Source: Falsiruegeria litorea R37
GTDB taxonomy: Bacteria; Pseudomonadota; Alphaproteobacteria; Rhodobacterales; Rhodobacteraceae
NCBI RefSeq assembly: GCF_900172225.1
Contig: NZ_FWFO01000001.1
Location: 1,860,001-1,924,000 of the forward strand
DNA length: 64,000 bases
Direction of reading: 5' to 3'
The notes under the pieces are model-generated. The model was not told the origin of the DNA. It saw only the letters and a list, made by a program, of their open reading frames with translations, and searched no databases. The translations under genes and the position numbers were made by a program. Positions 8,571-21,487 of the stretch are shown here, in pieces; the stretch's first letter is position 1, and each line of letters starts with the position of its first letter.

Positions 8571-9716
8571 CTAGTAACCGCGCCAGATCCAGCCGCCGCC
8601 AAAGATGCGGCTGCCGTCGGTTTCGTAGAACACACAGGCCTGACCCGGTGACACGCCTTCCTCGGGGCTCAGCAGTTCGACCTCGGCTGTGGTGTCGCTG
8701 AGCGGACGGATGATCGCCTCGCGCGGGGGGCGGGTCGAGCGGACCTTGACTGAGACATGCCATTCCGTCTGCGAGGTGAACGGCTCATCCCCCAGCCAGT
8801 TGATTTCGCGCACGGGGATGGTGCGGGTCGATAGGAGCGCTTTGGGGCCGACGACGACCTGCTTGGTGTCCACGTCCAGTTTCACCACATAAAGCGGCTC
8901 GCTGAGGCCGCCGATGCCCAGACCCCGGCGTTGACCGATGGTGTAGTGGATGACCCCGTTGTGCTCGCCCAGAACGCGGCCATCCGCATGAACGATCTGA
9001 CCGGGTTCCGCCGCGCCGGGGCGCAGTTTCTCGATCACGCTGGCGTAGTTGCCGTTGGGCACAAAGCAGATGTCCTGACTGTCGGGTTTGTCCGCGACCG
9101 ACAGACCATATTGTGCCGCCATCTCGCGGGTGGCATCCTTGGAGGGCAGGTGGCCCAGAGGGAAGCGCAAGTAATCCAGCTGTTCCGGCGTGGTCGAGAA
9201 CAGGAAATACGACTGATCGCGGTTGGCATCCTCGGCCGAATGCAGCTCAGGCCCGTTTTCACCCATCATGCGCTGGATGTAGTGGCCGGTCGCCATGCAA
9301 TCGGCCTCAAGATCCTTGGCGGTTTCCAGCAGATCCTTGAACTTTACCCGTTCGTTGCAGCGAATGCAGGGCACCGGGGTGGCACCTGCCAGATAGCTGT
9401 CGGCGAACTCGTCGATCACCGCTTCCTGGAAGATGTTTTCGTAATCCAGCACGTAGTGGGGAAAGCCGCGTTCCTCGGCCACGCGGCGCGCATCATGGAT
9501 GTCGATGCCCGCACAGCAGGCGCCTTTCTTGGCCAGGGCGGCGCCATGATCATAAAGCTGCAACGTCACGCCCACGACGTCATAGCCCTGATCGGACAGG
9601 TACGCGGCCACGACCGAGCTGTCGACACCCCCAGACATGGCCACAACGACCCGCGTTTCCGACGGGGGTTTCGCAAATCCAAGCGAGTTCAGCGGTGCAT
9701 CTGTGTCCAGCGCCAT
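8571..9716 (-). CDS. mnmA: tRNA-specific 2-thiouridylase MnmA
   Basis: 381 aa. ATP-dependent enzyme that thiolates U34 of Lys, Glu and Gln tRNAs. An N-terminal extension of ~20 residues precedes the PP-loop [14 protein letters not shown]. The catalytic cysteines lie in the [15 protein letters not shown] block and in [14 protein letters not shown]-terminal beta domains contain the QRRGLGIGG motif and a final [13 protein letters not shown] block. The start codon has a strong ribosome binding site (AGGAG, 8 bases upstream on the - strand). It is transcribed away from sciP-ctrA. Confidence 0.97.
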   Translation of the reverse strand: MALDTDAPLNSLGFAKPPSETRVVVAMSGGVDSSVVAAYLSDQGYDVVGVTLQLYDHGAALAKKGACCAGIDIHDARRVAEERGFPHYVLDYENIFQEAVIDEFADSYLAGATPVPCIRCNERVKFKDLLETAKDLEADCMATGHYIQRMMGENGPELHSAEDANRDQSYFLFSTTPEQLDYLRFPLGHLPSKDATREMAAQYGLSVADKPDSQDICFVPNGNYASVIEKLRPGAAEPGQIVHADGRVLGEHNGVIHYTIGQRRGLGIGGLSEPLYVVKLDVDTKQVVVGPKALLSTRTIPVREINWLGDEPFTSQTEWHVSVKVRSTRPPREAIIRPLSDTTAEVELLSPEEGVSPGQACVFYETDGSRIFGGGWIWRGY

Positions 9717-9846
9717 GGGGCGGCTCCTGTTTAAACGGGGAAAGACCAGCGGAATATAAGAAAATCCTACATACTCTCAAGAGGCGGTTTCACCACCCGT
9801 TAAGTAGGCTGATCCAGAGTCTGGGTGTCAGTAAAAGGGATAGGTG

Positions 9847-10125
9847 ATGTTTTTGCGAAAAGTGGAAGGGCCAAGATCAGTAACTCTGCCGGATGGATCC
9901 ATCATGACACGGGCCGATTTACCGCCGCCTGAGACACAACGATGGGTTGCGTCACGGAAAGTCGCGGTGGTGCGTGGGGTGCTGTACGGGTTGATCACTC
10001 TGCCGGATGCGATGAAGCTCTATGGGCTGAGTGAAGAGGAATTTAGCAGCTGGGTGTCAGCAGTTGCAGACCATGGTGCAGATGCGTTGAAAGTGACCGC
10101 TTTGAAAAAATATAGACAACTTTAA
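9847..10125 (+). CDS. sciP: DUF1153 protein SciP, CtrA inhibitor
   Basis: 92-aa DUF1153 protein. In Caulobacter SciP binds CtrA and keeps it from activating transcription in early G1. The sequence shows the typical N-terminal VEGPRSVTLPDGSIMTRADLPP, then WVASRKVAVVRGVLYGLITLPDAM and a helix-turn-helix-like segment around YGLSEEEFSSWVSAVADHG. I chose ATG 9847, 6 bases after an AAAGGGA ribosome binding site; GTG 9844 is the alternative. The gene lies 98 bases upstream of ctrA on the same strand, so regulator and target are side by side. Function in this organism is inferred from the family. Confidence 0.9.
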   Translation: MFLRKVEGPRSVTLPDGSIMTRADLPPPETQRWVASRKVAVVRGVLYGLITLPDAMKLYGLSEEEFSSWVSAVADHGADALKVTALKKYRQL

Positions 10126-10151
10126 GTTGATCTTCCATAACTGCATTAACG

Positions 10152-10166
10152 GTAACGTGAGGTTAA
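10152..10166 (+). promoter_or_regulatory. Near-consensus CtrA-type box upstream of ctrA
   Basis: GTAA-CGTGAGG-TTAA: one mismatch from the CtrA consensus TTAA-N7-TTAA, 58 bases before the ctrA start. Further TTAA half-sites flank it (10146, 10182). This fits autoregulation of ctrA, known in other alphaproteobacteria; binding is inferred only from the motif. Confidence 0.4.
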
Positions 10167-10223
10167 CCTTTATTCGTCACGGTTAATCACAACGACGGGA
10201 CCTGATTAAGGCGGAGACATTAA

Positions 10224-10940
10224 ATGCGCGTACTTCTTGTTGAAGACGATCCAACAACATCCAAGAGCATCGAGTTGATGCTGACGCATGCCAACTTGAA
10301 CGTATATGCAACGGACCTAGGCGAAGAGGGGATCGATCTGGCCAAGTTGTATGACTATGACCTGATCCTTCTGGACCTGAACCTGCCGGATATGAACGGG
10401 CACGAGGTGCTGCGCCAGCTGCGCATGGCGCGAATCGAAACGCCGATTCTGATCCTGTCGGGTGCTGATGACACCGAAAGCAAGATCAAGGGGTTTGGCT
10501 TTGGCGCGGATGACTATCTGACCAAGCCTTTCCACCGAGAAGAGCTGGTGGCCCGCATTCACGCGATCATCCGCCGATCCAAGGGACATTCGCAATCGAT
10601 CATCAAAACCGGCAAGATTTCGGTTAATCTGGACGCCAAGACGGTCGAGGTGGGCGGGCAGACCGTGCATCTGACCGGCAAGGAATATCAGATGCTCGAG
10701 CTGCTGAGCCTGCGCAAGGGGACGACCCTGACCAAGGAGATGTTCCTTAACCATCTCTATGGCGGCATGGACGAGCCGGAACTCAAGATCATCGACGTGT
10801 TTATCTGCAAGCTGCGCAAAAAGCTCAGCAATGCAACCGACGGCGAAAACTATATCGAGACAGTTTGGGGCCGTGGCTATGTGCTGCGCGACCCGCAGCC
10901 CAATGAAATGAGCGATCCGCGCCTCGCCGTTGGCGCGTGA
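10224..10940 (+). CDS. ctrA: Cell-cycle response regulator CtrA
   Basis: 238-aa OmpR/PhoB-type response regulator. The receiver domain (residues 1-115) has acidic EDD at 7-9, phospho-acceptor D51 in [13 protein letters not shown] and the conserved Lys in YLTKPF. The C-terminal winged helix (about 135-230) carries the near-invariant CtrA segments [18 protein letters not shown] and [18 protein letters not shown]. In Rhodobacterales CtrA is usually non-essential and controls motility and gene-transfer-agent genes rather than replication; that role here is inference. The N-terminal [10 protein letters not shown] and length match the family exactly. Confidence 0.98.
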   Translation: MRVLLVEDDPTTSKSIELMLTHANLNVYATDLGEEGIDLAKLYDYDLILLDLNLPDMNGHEVLRQLRMARIETPILILSGADDTESKIKGFGFGADDYLTKPFHREELVARIHAIIRRSKGHSQSIIKTGKISVNLDAKTVEVGGQTVHLTGKEYQMLELLSLRKGTTLTKEMFLNHLYGGMDEPELKIIDVFICKLRKKLSNATDGENYIETVWGRGYVLRDPQPNEMSDPRLAVGA

Positions 10941-11011
10941 TCGGCACAGGCAAGCCCAGGCTGCTGGTCCAGGCAGCCACCACCACTCACGATGAAGACA
11001 TCTGGACCTGA

Positions 11012-15402
<4,391 letters not shown>

Positions 15403-15444
15403 CTTATTGTAAACAAATCGATATTACGAATTCCCGTGCTGGTT

Positions 15445-15518
15445 GTTCTCATCTGGCGTACAAAAAGTTCACAAATGTTCTCAAAAAGTTCTTTACAGAC
15501 TCATCGAGAAATGAGAAC
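15445..15518 (+). promoter_or_regulatory. LexA-type (SOS) box cluster upstream of the 39-aa peptide gene
   Basis: GTTC-TCAAAAA-GTTC at 15477-15491 matches the alphaproteobacterial LexA consensus GTTC-N7-GTTC exactly. Two more GTTC half-sites are at 15445 and 15467 and an inverted GAAC is at 15515. The outer pair extends to a perfect 9-bp inverted repeat, TGTTCTCAT (15444-15452) and ATGAGAACA (15511-15519). The box lies about 80 bases before ATG 15573 and just after recG. LexA control is inferred from the motif. Confidence 0.55.
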
Positions 15519-15572
15519 AAAAGGTCAACAAAGACTTAACGCTGACATGGACCATTAACCCGGAGACGCCAG

Positions 15573-15692
15573 ATGCTGAGCCAGATCAAAACCGCCCTGA
15601 CCCGATCCCAGGATACGCTGTTGCAAGATGCAGCAGGGGCGGCGTCTTTGGTGGTGATGCTGGTGGTGGCGCTGCATCTGCCGGGTCTTTAA
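15573..15692 (+). CDS. 39-aa putative SOS-controlled membrane peptide
   Basis: ATG 15573 to TAA 15690-15692, 39 codons, with a good ribosome binding site (CGGAGA, 15561-15566). A polar, basic N terminus (MLSQIKTALTRSQDTLLQD) precedes one hydrophobic segment (AAGAASLVVMLVVALHLPGL) that could span the membrane. The upstream region carries a consensus LexA-type box. Architecture and control resemble small SOS-induced membrane peptides such as SidA of Caulobacter (division inhibitor) or TisB of E. coli. That parallel is by layout only, since I see no sequence identity I can vouch for. A + strand terminator follows at 15841. Confidence 0.6.
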   Translation: MLSQIKTALTRSQDTLLQDAAGAASLVVMLVVALHLPGL

Positions 15693-15840
15693 CTTACGGA
15701 ATTCTGCCTGCGATCTCATGCCCGGACCCATTCGCATCCTGTCCCATTGATGAAAGGGTGACCTGCCTATCCTTACCCTGAACGGGCCCTGCCTCGGCCC
15801 TGAATGGCCCCCGGACCCTACATGAGACCCGCAATACCTG

Positions 15841-15878
15841 CCGCCGCTCTTTCCCGCCCGAAAGAGCGGCGGATTTTT
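15841..15878 (+). terminator. Strong intrinsic terminator
   Basis: A 13-bp perfect stem CCGCCGCTCTTTC (15841-15853) / GAAAGAGCGGCGG (15860-15872) with a 6-nt loop, then ATTTTTCTT. It terminates + strand transcription coming from recG and the 39-aa peptide gene, just before the convergent marC gene. Confidence 0.9.
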
Positions 15879-15880
15879 CT

Positions 15881-16513
15881 TCACAGCTGACCTGTTTGAA
15901 CGATTTCCAGGATCGCCGAGAGTACCGCATTGGCTGCAACCGAGGCCAGGATCATCCCCATGACGCGGCTGACAATCGCAGATCCTGCGTGACCGATCAG
16001 ACGAATGATGGGATCGGCAAAAAGCATCAGAACAAAAGCAATGGCAATCACAACAAGCATGACGCCGCCGGTAATCGCCTGATCCACAACACCAAACCGG
16101 TTGTTGTCGGTCAGCATGACGATGGCCAGCATCGCGCCGGGTGATGCCATCGAGGGGACCGCTAAGGGAAAGATCGCGGGATTGGGTTTTTCGATCTCTT
16201 GCGCGCCTTCGACCTGTTTCTGTTCGGCCTCGGGTTTACTCTCGCCAAAGATCATAGTGAGCGCAAAAAGGAAGAGCACGATCCCGCCTGCGACTTGGAA
16301 AGAGTTCAGGCCGATATCCAGCGCATCGATCAGCAGTTGCCCGAAGATCAGAAAGAACAGCAGCACACCAGCACTGACCAGTGCGGCCTGAAAAGCGGTT
16401 TTGCGGCGTGCGGCGGTGTCGATGCCAGCGGTCACCGCGATGAATACGGGCACCGTTCCGATGGGGTCGATGACGACCCAAAGGGTCACGAAACGTTCAA
16501 CTAAATCCTGCAA
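15881..16513 (-). CDS. MarC-family integral membrane protein
   Basis: 210 aa with about six membrane helices. The N terminus FVTLWVVIDPIGTVPVF is the family hallmark (VVIDPIG), repeated in the second half as IFPLAVPSMASPGAM. A charged loop (KPEAEQKQVEGAQEIEKPN) separates the two halves. MarC-family (UPF0056) proteins have no proven substrate; the link to multiple-antibiotic resistance in E. coli was withdrawn. The first codon is TTG 16513, preceded by a strong AGGGGAGAG ribosome binding site, and no better ATG is present upstream of the conserved block. Confidence 0.85.
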   Translation of the reverse strand: MQDLVERFVTLWVVIDPIGTVPVFIAVTAGIDTAARRKTAFQAALVSAGVLLFFLIFGQLLIDALDIGLNSFQVAGGIVLFLFALTMIFGESKPEAEQKQVEGAQEIEKPNPAIFPLAVPSMASPGAMLAIVMLTDNNRFGVVDQAITGGVMLVVIAIAFVLMLFADPIIRLIGHAGSAIVSRVMGMILASVAANAVLSAILEIVQTGQL

Positions 16514-16572
16514 CTCAACTCTCCCCTGAAAACAGAGGCGAGCCTAGCGTCATGATTGCAATCTGGCCAGTC

Positions 16573-17025
16573 TCAGGCGCAGTTGGCCTGTTCTGCCTGA
16601 TCCATCGCTTCAAGCGTCGCCTCAAGCGCCAGCATGATCGAGGCGTGACGGTTCTTGTAGTCACGGGCGGGGATCAGCACTTCGAGCCCGTCAAAGGGCG
16701 CGTCAGGGGCTGGGCCGTCGGTTTTGAGCATCGCCTTGAGCTGATCGCGCGCGGTTTCCACCTGCGCCCGCGTGGCACCAATGATGGCGCTGCCCACGAC
16801 CGAGGCCGAGGCTTGACCAAGCGCGCAGGCCTTTACGTCCTGACCATATTCGGCGATCCTGCCGTCCTTCAGGGTCACATCCACGGTGACAGTCGATCCG
16901 CACAAAGGCGAACGCCGCTTGACCGTGGCGCCGGGGTTCTCCAGCCGGTCCAGGTGCGGAATATCAGCGGCCAGCGCCAAAATCTTAGCCGAATAAAGCT
17001 TGATCAGATCGGTTTCGCCGGACAT
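16573..17025 (-). CDS. IscU/NifU-like iron-sulfur cluster assembly scaffold protein
   Basis: 150 aa. ATG 17025 has an AGGGA ribosome binding site; the frame stays open upstream but lacks conservation there. The sequence carries the scaffold-type blocks RRSPLCGSTVTVDVTLKDGRI (one conserved Cys), GQDVKACALGQASASV (second Cys, the SUF/NifU-N CxLxxAS pattern) and a C-terminal region ending in Cys. Proteins of this type hold nascent Fe-S clusters for transfer. No isc or suf genes are adjacent, so it is a stand-alone copy, divergent from hisI; its client is unknown. Confidence 0.82.
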   Translation of the reverse strand: MSGETDLIKLYSAKILALAADIPHLDRLENPGATVKRRSPLCGSTVTVDVTLKDGRIAEYGQDVKACALGQASASVVGSAIIGATRAQVETARDQLKAMLKTDGPAPDAPFDGLEVLIPARDYKNRHASIMLALEATLEAMDQAEQANCA

Positions 17026-17091
17026 GGCTTTCCCTCGTTGTTCGTTCCCCATACATAGTGGGCCGACGCCGCGATGCAAAAGGTTTTTGCC

Positions 17092-17451
17092 ATGACTTTC
17101 GATCCCTCGACTTTGACCTACAACGAGGCCGGCCTGATCCCGGCAATTGCGCAGGACGCGACCTCGGGCGAGGTGCTGATGATGGCCTGGATGAACGCCG
17201 AAGCCGTGGCGAAAACGCTGGAAACGGGGCGGGTGACCTATTGGTCGCGCTCGCGGCAGTCGTTCTGGATCAAGGGCGAAAGCTCGGGCCATGTGCAGGA
17301 ACTGGTGGACTTCCGCGTCGATTGTGACCGCGATTGCCTGTTGGTGACGGTGAACCAGACGGGGGCGGCCTGTCACACGAACCGGCGGACGTGTTTCTAT
17401 ACGGCGGTGCGGGATGGCACCGAGGTCGAGTTGATGAAACCGATGGAGTGA
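17092..17451 (+). CDS. hisI: Phosphoribosyl-AMP cyclohydrolase HisI
   Basis: 119 aa from ATG 17092, which has an AAAAGG ribosome binding site; ATG 17074 would add 6 residues without one. Third step of histidine synthesis, opening the purine ring of PR-AMP. Signature blocks: [36 protein letters not shown], and the metal-site [28 protein letters not shown] with conserved Asp and Cys. It is monofunctional (no HisE domain), as usual in alphaproteobacteria. Confidence 0.96.
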   Translation: MTFDPSTLTYNEAGLIPAIAQDATSGEVLMMAWMNAEAVAKTLETGRVTYWSRSRQSFWIKGESSGHVQELVDFRVDCDRDCLLVTVNQTGAACHTNRRTCFYTAVRDGTEVELMKPME

Positions 17452-17488
17452 AGGGCGCTTTGCGCCGTGGTCTTCGGGGACCGAATTT

Positions 17489-18352
17489 TCAACAAGAAGA
17501 AGCAAGGGGTTGCGGTAACCCCACAAGGTTGCGCAGGTCTGAGGGCGTTGCGCCTTCGGTGCGGTATTTGGCGATGGCCTTGGAATCGTCGCGCTTAGCC
17601 AGGCGTTTGCCAGCTTCGTCCCGGATCAGCCTGTGGTGATGATAGATCGGTGTAGGCAGGTCCAGAAGGTGTTGCAGCAGCACTTGCAGGAACGTGGTTT
17701 GATACAGGTCCTCGCCACGCACCACATGGGTGATCTCTTGTGCGCCGTCATCGATGACGGCGGCCAGCACGTAAGAGGGCGTTTCAATCTCTTTGCGGCC
17801 CAACACCGGATCGCCAATTTCCTGAATGAGTTGCGCGGGGTTCACGGTGTGGGCGCCTGCGTGTTTCAGGCCGGTTTCGATCAGTCGCATTTCAGGCACC
17901 TCTGCCAGCGCTTTGGTCATATCCAGACGCAGCGCGTCGCCCGGCTGACGGCTGTCCATGCCCCTCCTGCGGCAGGTGCCGGGATAGACGCCGGGGGCCA
18001 ATGGCGCGCCTTCTTGCGGGGCAGAGAGGGCGGCGCGGATGTCGCTGCGGCGGCACCAACAGGGGTAGATCAGGCCGCGATCCGCCAACTGCATCAGGGA
18101 TGCATTGTAACGCTCAAGATGTTCGGATTGGCGCAGGACAGGAGTTTCCCAGTTTAGCCCAAGCCAGTGGATGTCATCATAAATCTGCGCCTCCCAATGG
18201 TCGCGGGCGCGGGCGGTGTCGGTATCTTCGATCCTGAGCAGGAACTGACCGTGCTCGGCCATGGCCATGTCAAAGGCAAGCAGCGCAGAATAGGCATGTC
18301 CAAGATGTAGAGGGCCTGTGGGGGATGGTGCAAAACGCGTTTTGAAAGTCAC
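17489..18352 (-). CDS. gluQ: Glutamyl-Q tRNA(Asp) synthetase GluQRS
   Basis: 287 aa, resembling the catalytic half of glutamyl-tRNA synthetase without the anticodon-binding domain. It attaches Glu to queuosine-34 of tRNA-Asp. The class I HIGH-like motif is FAPSPTGPLHLGHAYSAL and the KMSKS-like motif is GKRLAKRDDS. The zinc-binding segment YPCWCRR...YPGTCRR is present. Its start overlaps the stop of the upstream methyltransferase gene by 4 bases. Length and motifs fit GluQRS rather than GltX. Confidence 0.94.
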   Translation of the reverse strand: MTFKTRFAPSPTGPLHLGHAYSALLAFDMAMAEHGQFLLRIEDTDTARARDHWEAQIYDDIHWLGLNWETPVLRQSEHLERYNASLMQLADRGLIYPCWCRRSDIRAALSAPQEGAPLAPGVYPGTCRRRGMDSRQPGDALRLDMTKALAEVPEMRLIETGLKHAGAHTVNPAQLIQEIGDPVLGRKEIETPSYVLAAVIDDGAQEITHVVRGEDLYQTTFLQVLLQHLLDLPTPIYHHHRLIRDEAGKRLAKRDDSKAIAKYRTEGATPSDLRNLVGLPQPLASSC

Positions 18353-18963
18353 GCTTTTTCAACAATATACACGTTTGACTTCATGTTCATGCCAGGCAGG
18401 TGGTCGCCGTATTCCTTACTGAGCAAGCGCGCAGCGCCCATGTCCAGCCAATCGTTCAGGCGCCCTTCGAATGCGGGGTCTGCCAGTGCATGATCGTTGA
18501 AGGAAAATGCCAGCAAACCGCCACTCGGCAGTGCATTCATCAACAGGTCAAAGGTTTCAGGTGGCGCGGCTCCTGCGCCGATGACGCCGATGGCAGTGAT
18601 AATGTCATAAGACCCGGCTGAAACCGGAGCGGGATCAAGGATGTCAAACCCTGTCAGGTGCCGATAAGCGCCCTTTGCCCGTGCTCCATCGAGCATGTCA
18701 GATGACGGGTCCATCCCGTCGATCGTGGTGAAGCCGACCTTGCGCAACGCAAGCCCGGACAGGCCAGTCCCACAGCCATAGTCCAGGATCGGTTTATTTA
18801 GGTCCGAAACCTCTGCCCTAAGCGCTTCGGCGACACGCCCAGGCGTAACATACCCATTTTCGTCCACTTCGGCATCATAGGATCCGGCCCATTTGTCGTA
18901 ATGGTCGCGTGTTTCTTCGGGTGTTTCCAGATTGTATGTGCTGGCCAGGAATTTTTGGGTCAT
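18349..18963 (-). CDS. Class I SAM-dependent methyltransferase
   Basis: 204 aa from ATG 18963 (ATG 18972 would add 3 residues). The Rossmann SAM-binding motif I is ILDYGCGTGLSGLAL (about residues 62-76), followed by the acidic loop DGMDPSSDML and motif IV DIITAIGVIGAG. The N-terminal EETRDHYDKWAGSYDAEV is typical of UbiE/Williams-Beuren-type small-molecule methyltransferases. The substrate cannot be assigned. It is translationally coupled to gluQ (ATGA overlap), although no shared pathway is evident. Confidence 0.85.
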   Translation of the reverse strand: MTQKFLASTYNLETPEETRDHYDKWAGSYDAEVDENGYVTPGRVAEALRAEVSDLNKPILDYGCGTGLSGLALRKVGFTTIDGMDPSSDMLDGARAKGAYRHLTGFDILDPAPVSAGSYDIITAIGVIGAGAAPPETFDLLMNALPSGGLLAFSFNDHALADPAFEGRLNDWLDMGAARLLSKEYGDHLPGMNMKSNVYIVEKA

Positions 18964-18986
18964 GGCCCACATGTTAAGCGTTTGAT

Positions 18987-20342
18987 TCAGGCCGCGTCCA
19001 GAGCCGAATGCTCCAACCAGTCGCTCCAGGCCGACTTTGCCCGGTCGGTATAGGCCTTGTACCGGTCCTTGCGCCCACGTCGCCCGCCTTTGAGGCCATC
19101 AACCGGGCGGAACAGGCCAAAGTTCACGTTCATCGGCTGGAACGTCTTGGCCTCGGCGCCGCCGGTGATGTGGTGGATCAATGCGCCCATGGCGCTGTCT
19201 TGCGGCACCTGCGGCAGGTTGATGCCAAGGATCTCGGCCGCAGCCATACGACCAGCTAGCAGGCCCATGGCTGCGCTTTCGACATAGCCTTCGACACCGG
19301 TGATCTGCCCGGCAAACCGCACATTGGGGCGCGATTTCAAGCGCATCTGATCGTCCAGCAGGGTGGGCGAGTTCAAAAACGTGTTGCGGTGGATGCCACC
19401 CAGGCGGGCAAAGCTGGCGTTTTCCAGGCCGGGAATCATACGCAGCACTTGCGTTTGCGCGCCGTATTTCATCTTGGTCTGGAAGCCCACGATGTTGAAC
19501 AGCGTGCCAAGCGCATTGTCGCGGCGCAGCTGCACCACCGCATGGGCTTTGACGTCCGGTTGATGCGGGTTGGTCAAGCCCACGGGTTTCATCGGCCCGT
19601 GGCGCAGGGTCTCGCGCCCGCGTTCGGCCATTACCTCGATCGGCAGGCAGCCGTCGAAATAGCCCGCCGTCTCACCCTCGTGGAATTCGGTCTTGTCAGC
19701 GGCCAATAGCGCGTCGATGAACGCCTCGTATTGGTCCTTGTCCATCGGGCAGTTCAGATAAGCGGTGCGCTCTTCTTCGGTTTCGCCCTTGTCGTAGCGG
19801 GATTGCATCCACGCCTTGGACATATCAATGCTCTCGGCATAGATGATCGGCGCGATGGCGTCGAAAAAAGCCAACGCCTCGGCACCGGTTTCCGCCTGAA
19901 TCGCCTGGCCCAGATCGGGTGAGGTCAGCGGGCCGGTGGCAAAGATCCAATTGCCATCCTCGGGCAGGGCAGTGACCTCTTCATAGGATACAGTCACGCG
20001 GGGATGCGCCTTGAGCCTGGCCGTCACGGTCTCGGCAAAGGGTTCTCGGTCTACGGCCAGGGCACCACCCGCAGGCAGGCGGTGCGTGTCGGCGGTGGTC
20101 ATGATCAAGCCATTTGCAGCGCGCATTTCCCAATGCAACAGGCCAACGGCGTTTTGTTCGTCATCGTCCGAGCGGAAGGAGTTGGAACACACCATCTCGC
20201 CCAGGTCGCCGGTCTGATGCGCAAAGGTTTCGACCTTGGGGCGCATTTCATGCAGTACCACGTCAACGCCCATTTCCGCCGCCTGCCAGGCGGCCTCGGA
20301 CCCGGCCATGCCGCCGCCCACGATATGCAAAACTTGTGTCAT
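18987..20342 (-). CDS. trmFO: Methylenetetrahydrofolate-tRNA-(uracil-5-)-methyltransferase TrmFO
   Basis: 451 aa. FAD- and methyleneTHF-dependent enzyme making ribothymidine-54 in the T loop of tRNAs. N-terminal FAD motif [19 protein letters not shown]; family blocks [42 protein letters not shown] and [25 protein letters not shown] are all present. I start at ATG 20342 ([11 protein letters not shown]), the conserved family start; the frame is open a further 36 bases upstream. The 300 bases upstream contain an unusual multi-stem inverted repeat (see 20447-20528). Confidence 0.95.
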   Translation of the reverse strand: MTQVLHIVGGGMAGSEAAWQAAEMGVDVVLHEMRPKVETFAHQTGDLGEMVCSNSFRSDDDEQNAVGLLHWEMRAANGLIMTTADTHRLPAGGALAVDREPFAETVTARLKAHPRVTVSYEEVTALPEDGNWIFATGPLTSPDLGQAIQAETGAEALAFFDAIAPIIYAESIDMSKAWMQSRYDKGETEEERTAYLNCPMDKDQYEAFIDALLAADKTEFHEGETAGYFDGCLPIEVMAERGRETLRHGPMKPVGLTNPHQPDVKAHAVVQLRRDNALGTLFNIVGFQTKMKYGAQTQVLRMIPGLENASFARLGGIHRNTFLNSPTLLDDQMRLKSRPNVRFAGQITGVEGYVESAAMGLLAGRMAAAEILGINLPQVPQDSAMGALIHHITGGAEAKTFQPMNVNFGLFRPVDGLKGGRRGRKDRYKAYTDRAKSAWSDWLEHSALDAA

Positions 20343-20446
20343 GAGGTGCCATTTAGGGCAGGGCGCGCGTGCACGCAACGCCAGACAACACCGGTCAAGG
20401 GGCCAAAGTCGTCCTCAGCTTCCTGCATCCAGATTGTGTCGGGGTG

Positions 20447-20528
20447 TTTTTGGGGTCGCCGCTGCGGGAATGTCGGTGTCAGAGAGAGGCTGACAAGGAG
20501 GGACCTTCCGCCCACGGCGACCCAAAAA
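20447..20528. ncRNA. Candidate structured RNA with a three-way junction
   Basis: In the ~300-base gap between the enoyl-CoA hydratase and trmFO genes. The outer stem is 20447-20461 paired with 20515-20528 (14 pairs, one bulged G). Inside are GCGG (20464-20467)/CCGC (20508-20511), a GTCAG/CTGAC hairpin (20478-20494) and an abutting AAGG/CCTT hairpin (20495-20507). On the - strand it would lie about 105-185 bases before trmFO as a 5' leader; the + strand has no gene nearby. Neither strand shows a convincing poly-U tail. I do not recognise an Rfam family. Confidence 0.35.
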
Positions 20529-20640
20529 TCGCTTAAGTGCCCAGCCTTTACCGGGCCCTTGCCAAATGTTTGCCACAGTGTTGCCCAGATTGAAAGTTCA
20601 AATTTGGAAACAATTTTACCGGTTTCGGGAAACGATCAAC

Positions 20641-21426
20641 TCACTGGCTCCAATCGGGATCCCGTTTCTCGATAAAGGCGGCGATTCCCTCTTCGGTATC
20701 GCGATAGAGCATGTTTTCGACCATGACATCGCCGGTATAGGCATAGGCCTGATCCAGCGGCATCTGCATTTGCTGATAAAACGCCTGTTTGCCGATTTTC
20801 ACTGCCGCACCCAGTTTGCCTGCCAGTGTTTCGGCCATGGCGGCGGTTTCATCCGCCAGGGATTCGGGTTGGACCGCACGATTGATCAGGCCCAGTTCAG
20901 CGGCGCGGGCGGCGTCGATGAATTGGCCCGTGGTCAACATCTCGAACGCCTGCTTGCGTGGGATGTTGCGCGACAGGGCCACCATGGGCGTCGAGCAGAA
21001 GAGGCCAATGTTCACCCCGTTGACCCCAAACCGCGTGCCCTCGGCCGCGATGGCCAGATCACAGGTCGCGACCAGTTGGCAGCCCGCGGCTGTGGCAATG
21101 CCGTGAACCTGGGCGATGACGGGTTGGGGCAGTTGCTGCACGGTCATCATCATCCGGGCGCAGCGATCAAACAGGTCCTTGAAATAGGCCTTGCCGCCAT
21201 CCTCGGCCTGACGCCCGGCTGTCATCTGTTTCAGGTCGTGACCGGCACAGAAGGCCTTGCCAGCCCCTGACAGGATCACCGCCCGAATGGAGCGGTCGTC
21301 TTTCAGCCGATCAAATTCCTTCTGAAGCGCCGCCAGCATCTCGTCGCTCAGCGCATTCAGCCGCTCGGGCGCGTTCATGTGCAGATGCGCCACCGCGCCT
21401 GTGTCGCTACGTTCCAGAATTGCCAT
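20641..21426 (-). CDS. Enoyl-CoA hydratase/isomerase-family protein
   Basis: 261 aa crotonase-fold protein. The oxyanion-hole segments are AVILSGAGKAFCAGHDLKQM (first block, with AGHDL) and AQVHGIATAAGCQLVATCDLAIAA (second block, HGIATAAGCQL). The second catalytic Glu position of typical hydratases seems replaced (GVNIGLFCSTPMVAL), resembling the ECHDC3 subgroup, whose reaction is poorly defined. Start ATG 21426 has a GGTGGAG ribosome binding site; GTG 21438 is possible. It stands alone, so pathway context is lacking; beta-oxidation-like CoA chemistry is an inference from the fold. Confidence 0.85.
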   Translation of the reverse strand: MAILERSDTGAVAHLHMNAPERLNALSDEMLAALQKEFDRLKDDRSIRAVILSGAGKAFCAGHDLKQMTAGRQAEDGGKAYFKDLFDRCARMMMTVQQLPQPVIAQVHGIATAAGCQLVATCDLAIAAEGTRFGVNGVNIGLFCSTPMVALSRNIPRKQAFEMLTTGQFIDAARAAELGLINRAVQPESLADETAAMAETLAGKLGAAVKIGKQAFYQQMQMPLDQAYAYTGDVMVENMLYRDTEEGIAAFIEKRDPDWSQ

Positions 21427-21487
21427 CTTGCTCTCCACCCAAATCTGCGGGCAACTCTAGGGGTAACACGGGAAGAGGGAAAGCGGC

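Noticed and set aside
16573-17526. Long 317-codon frame covering the Fe-S scaffold gene
   Set aside because: Only the last 150 codons are conserved; the upstream part lies antisense to hisI, and ATG 17025 has the ribosome binding site.
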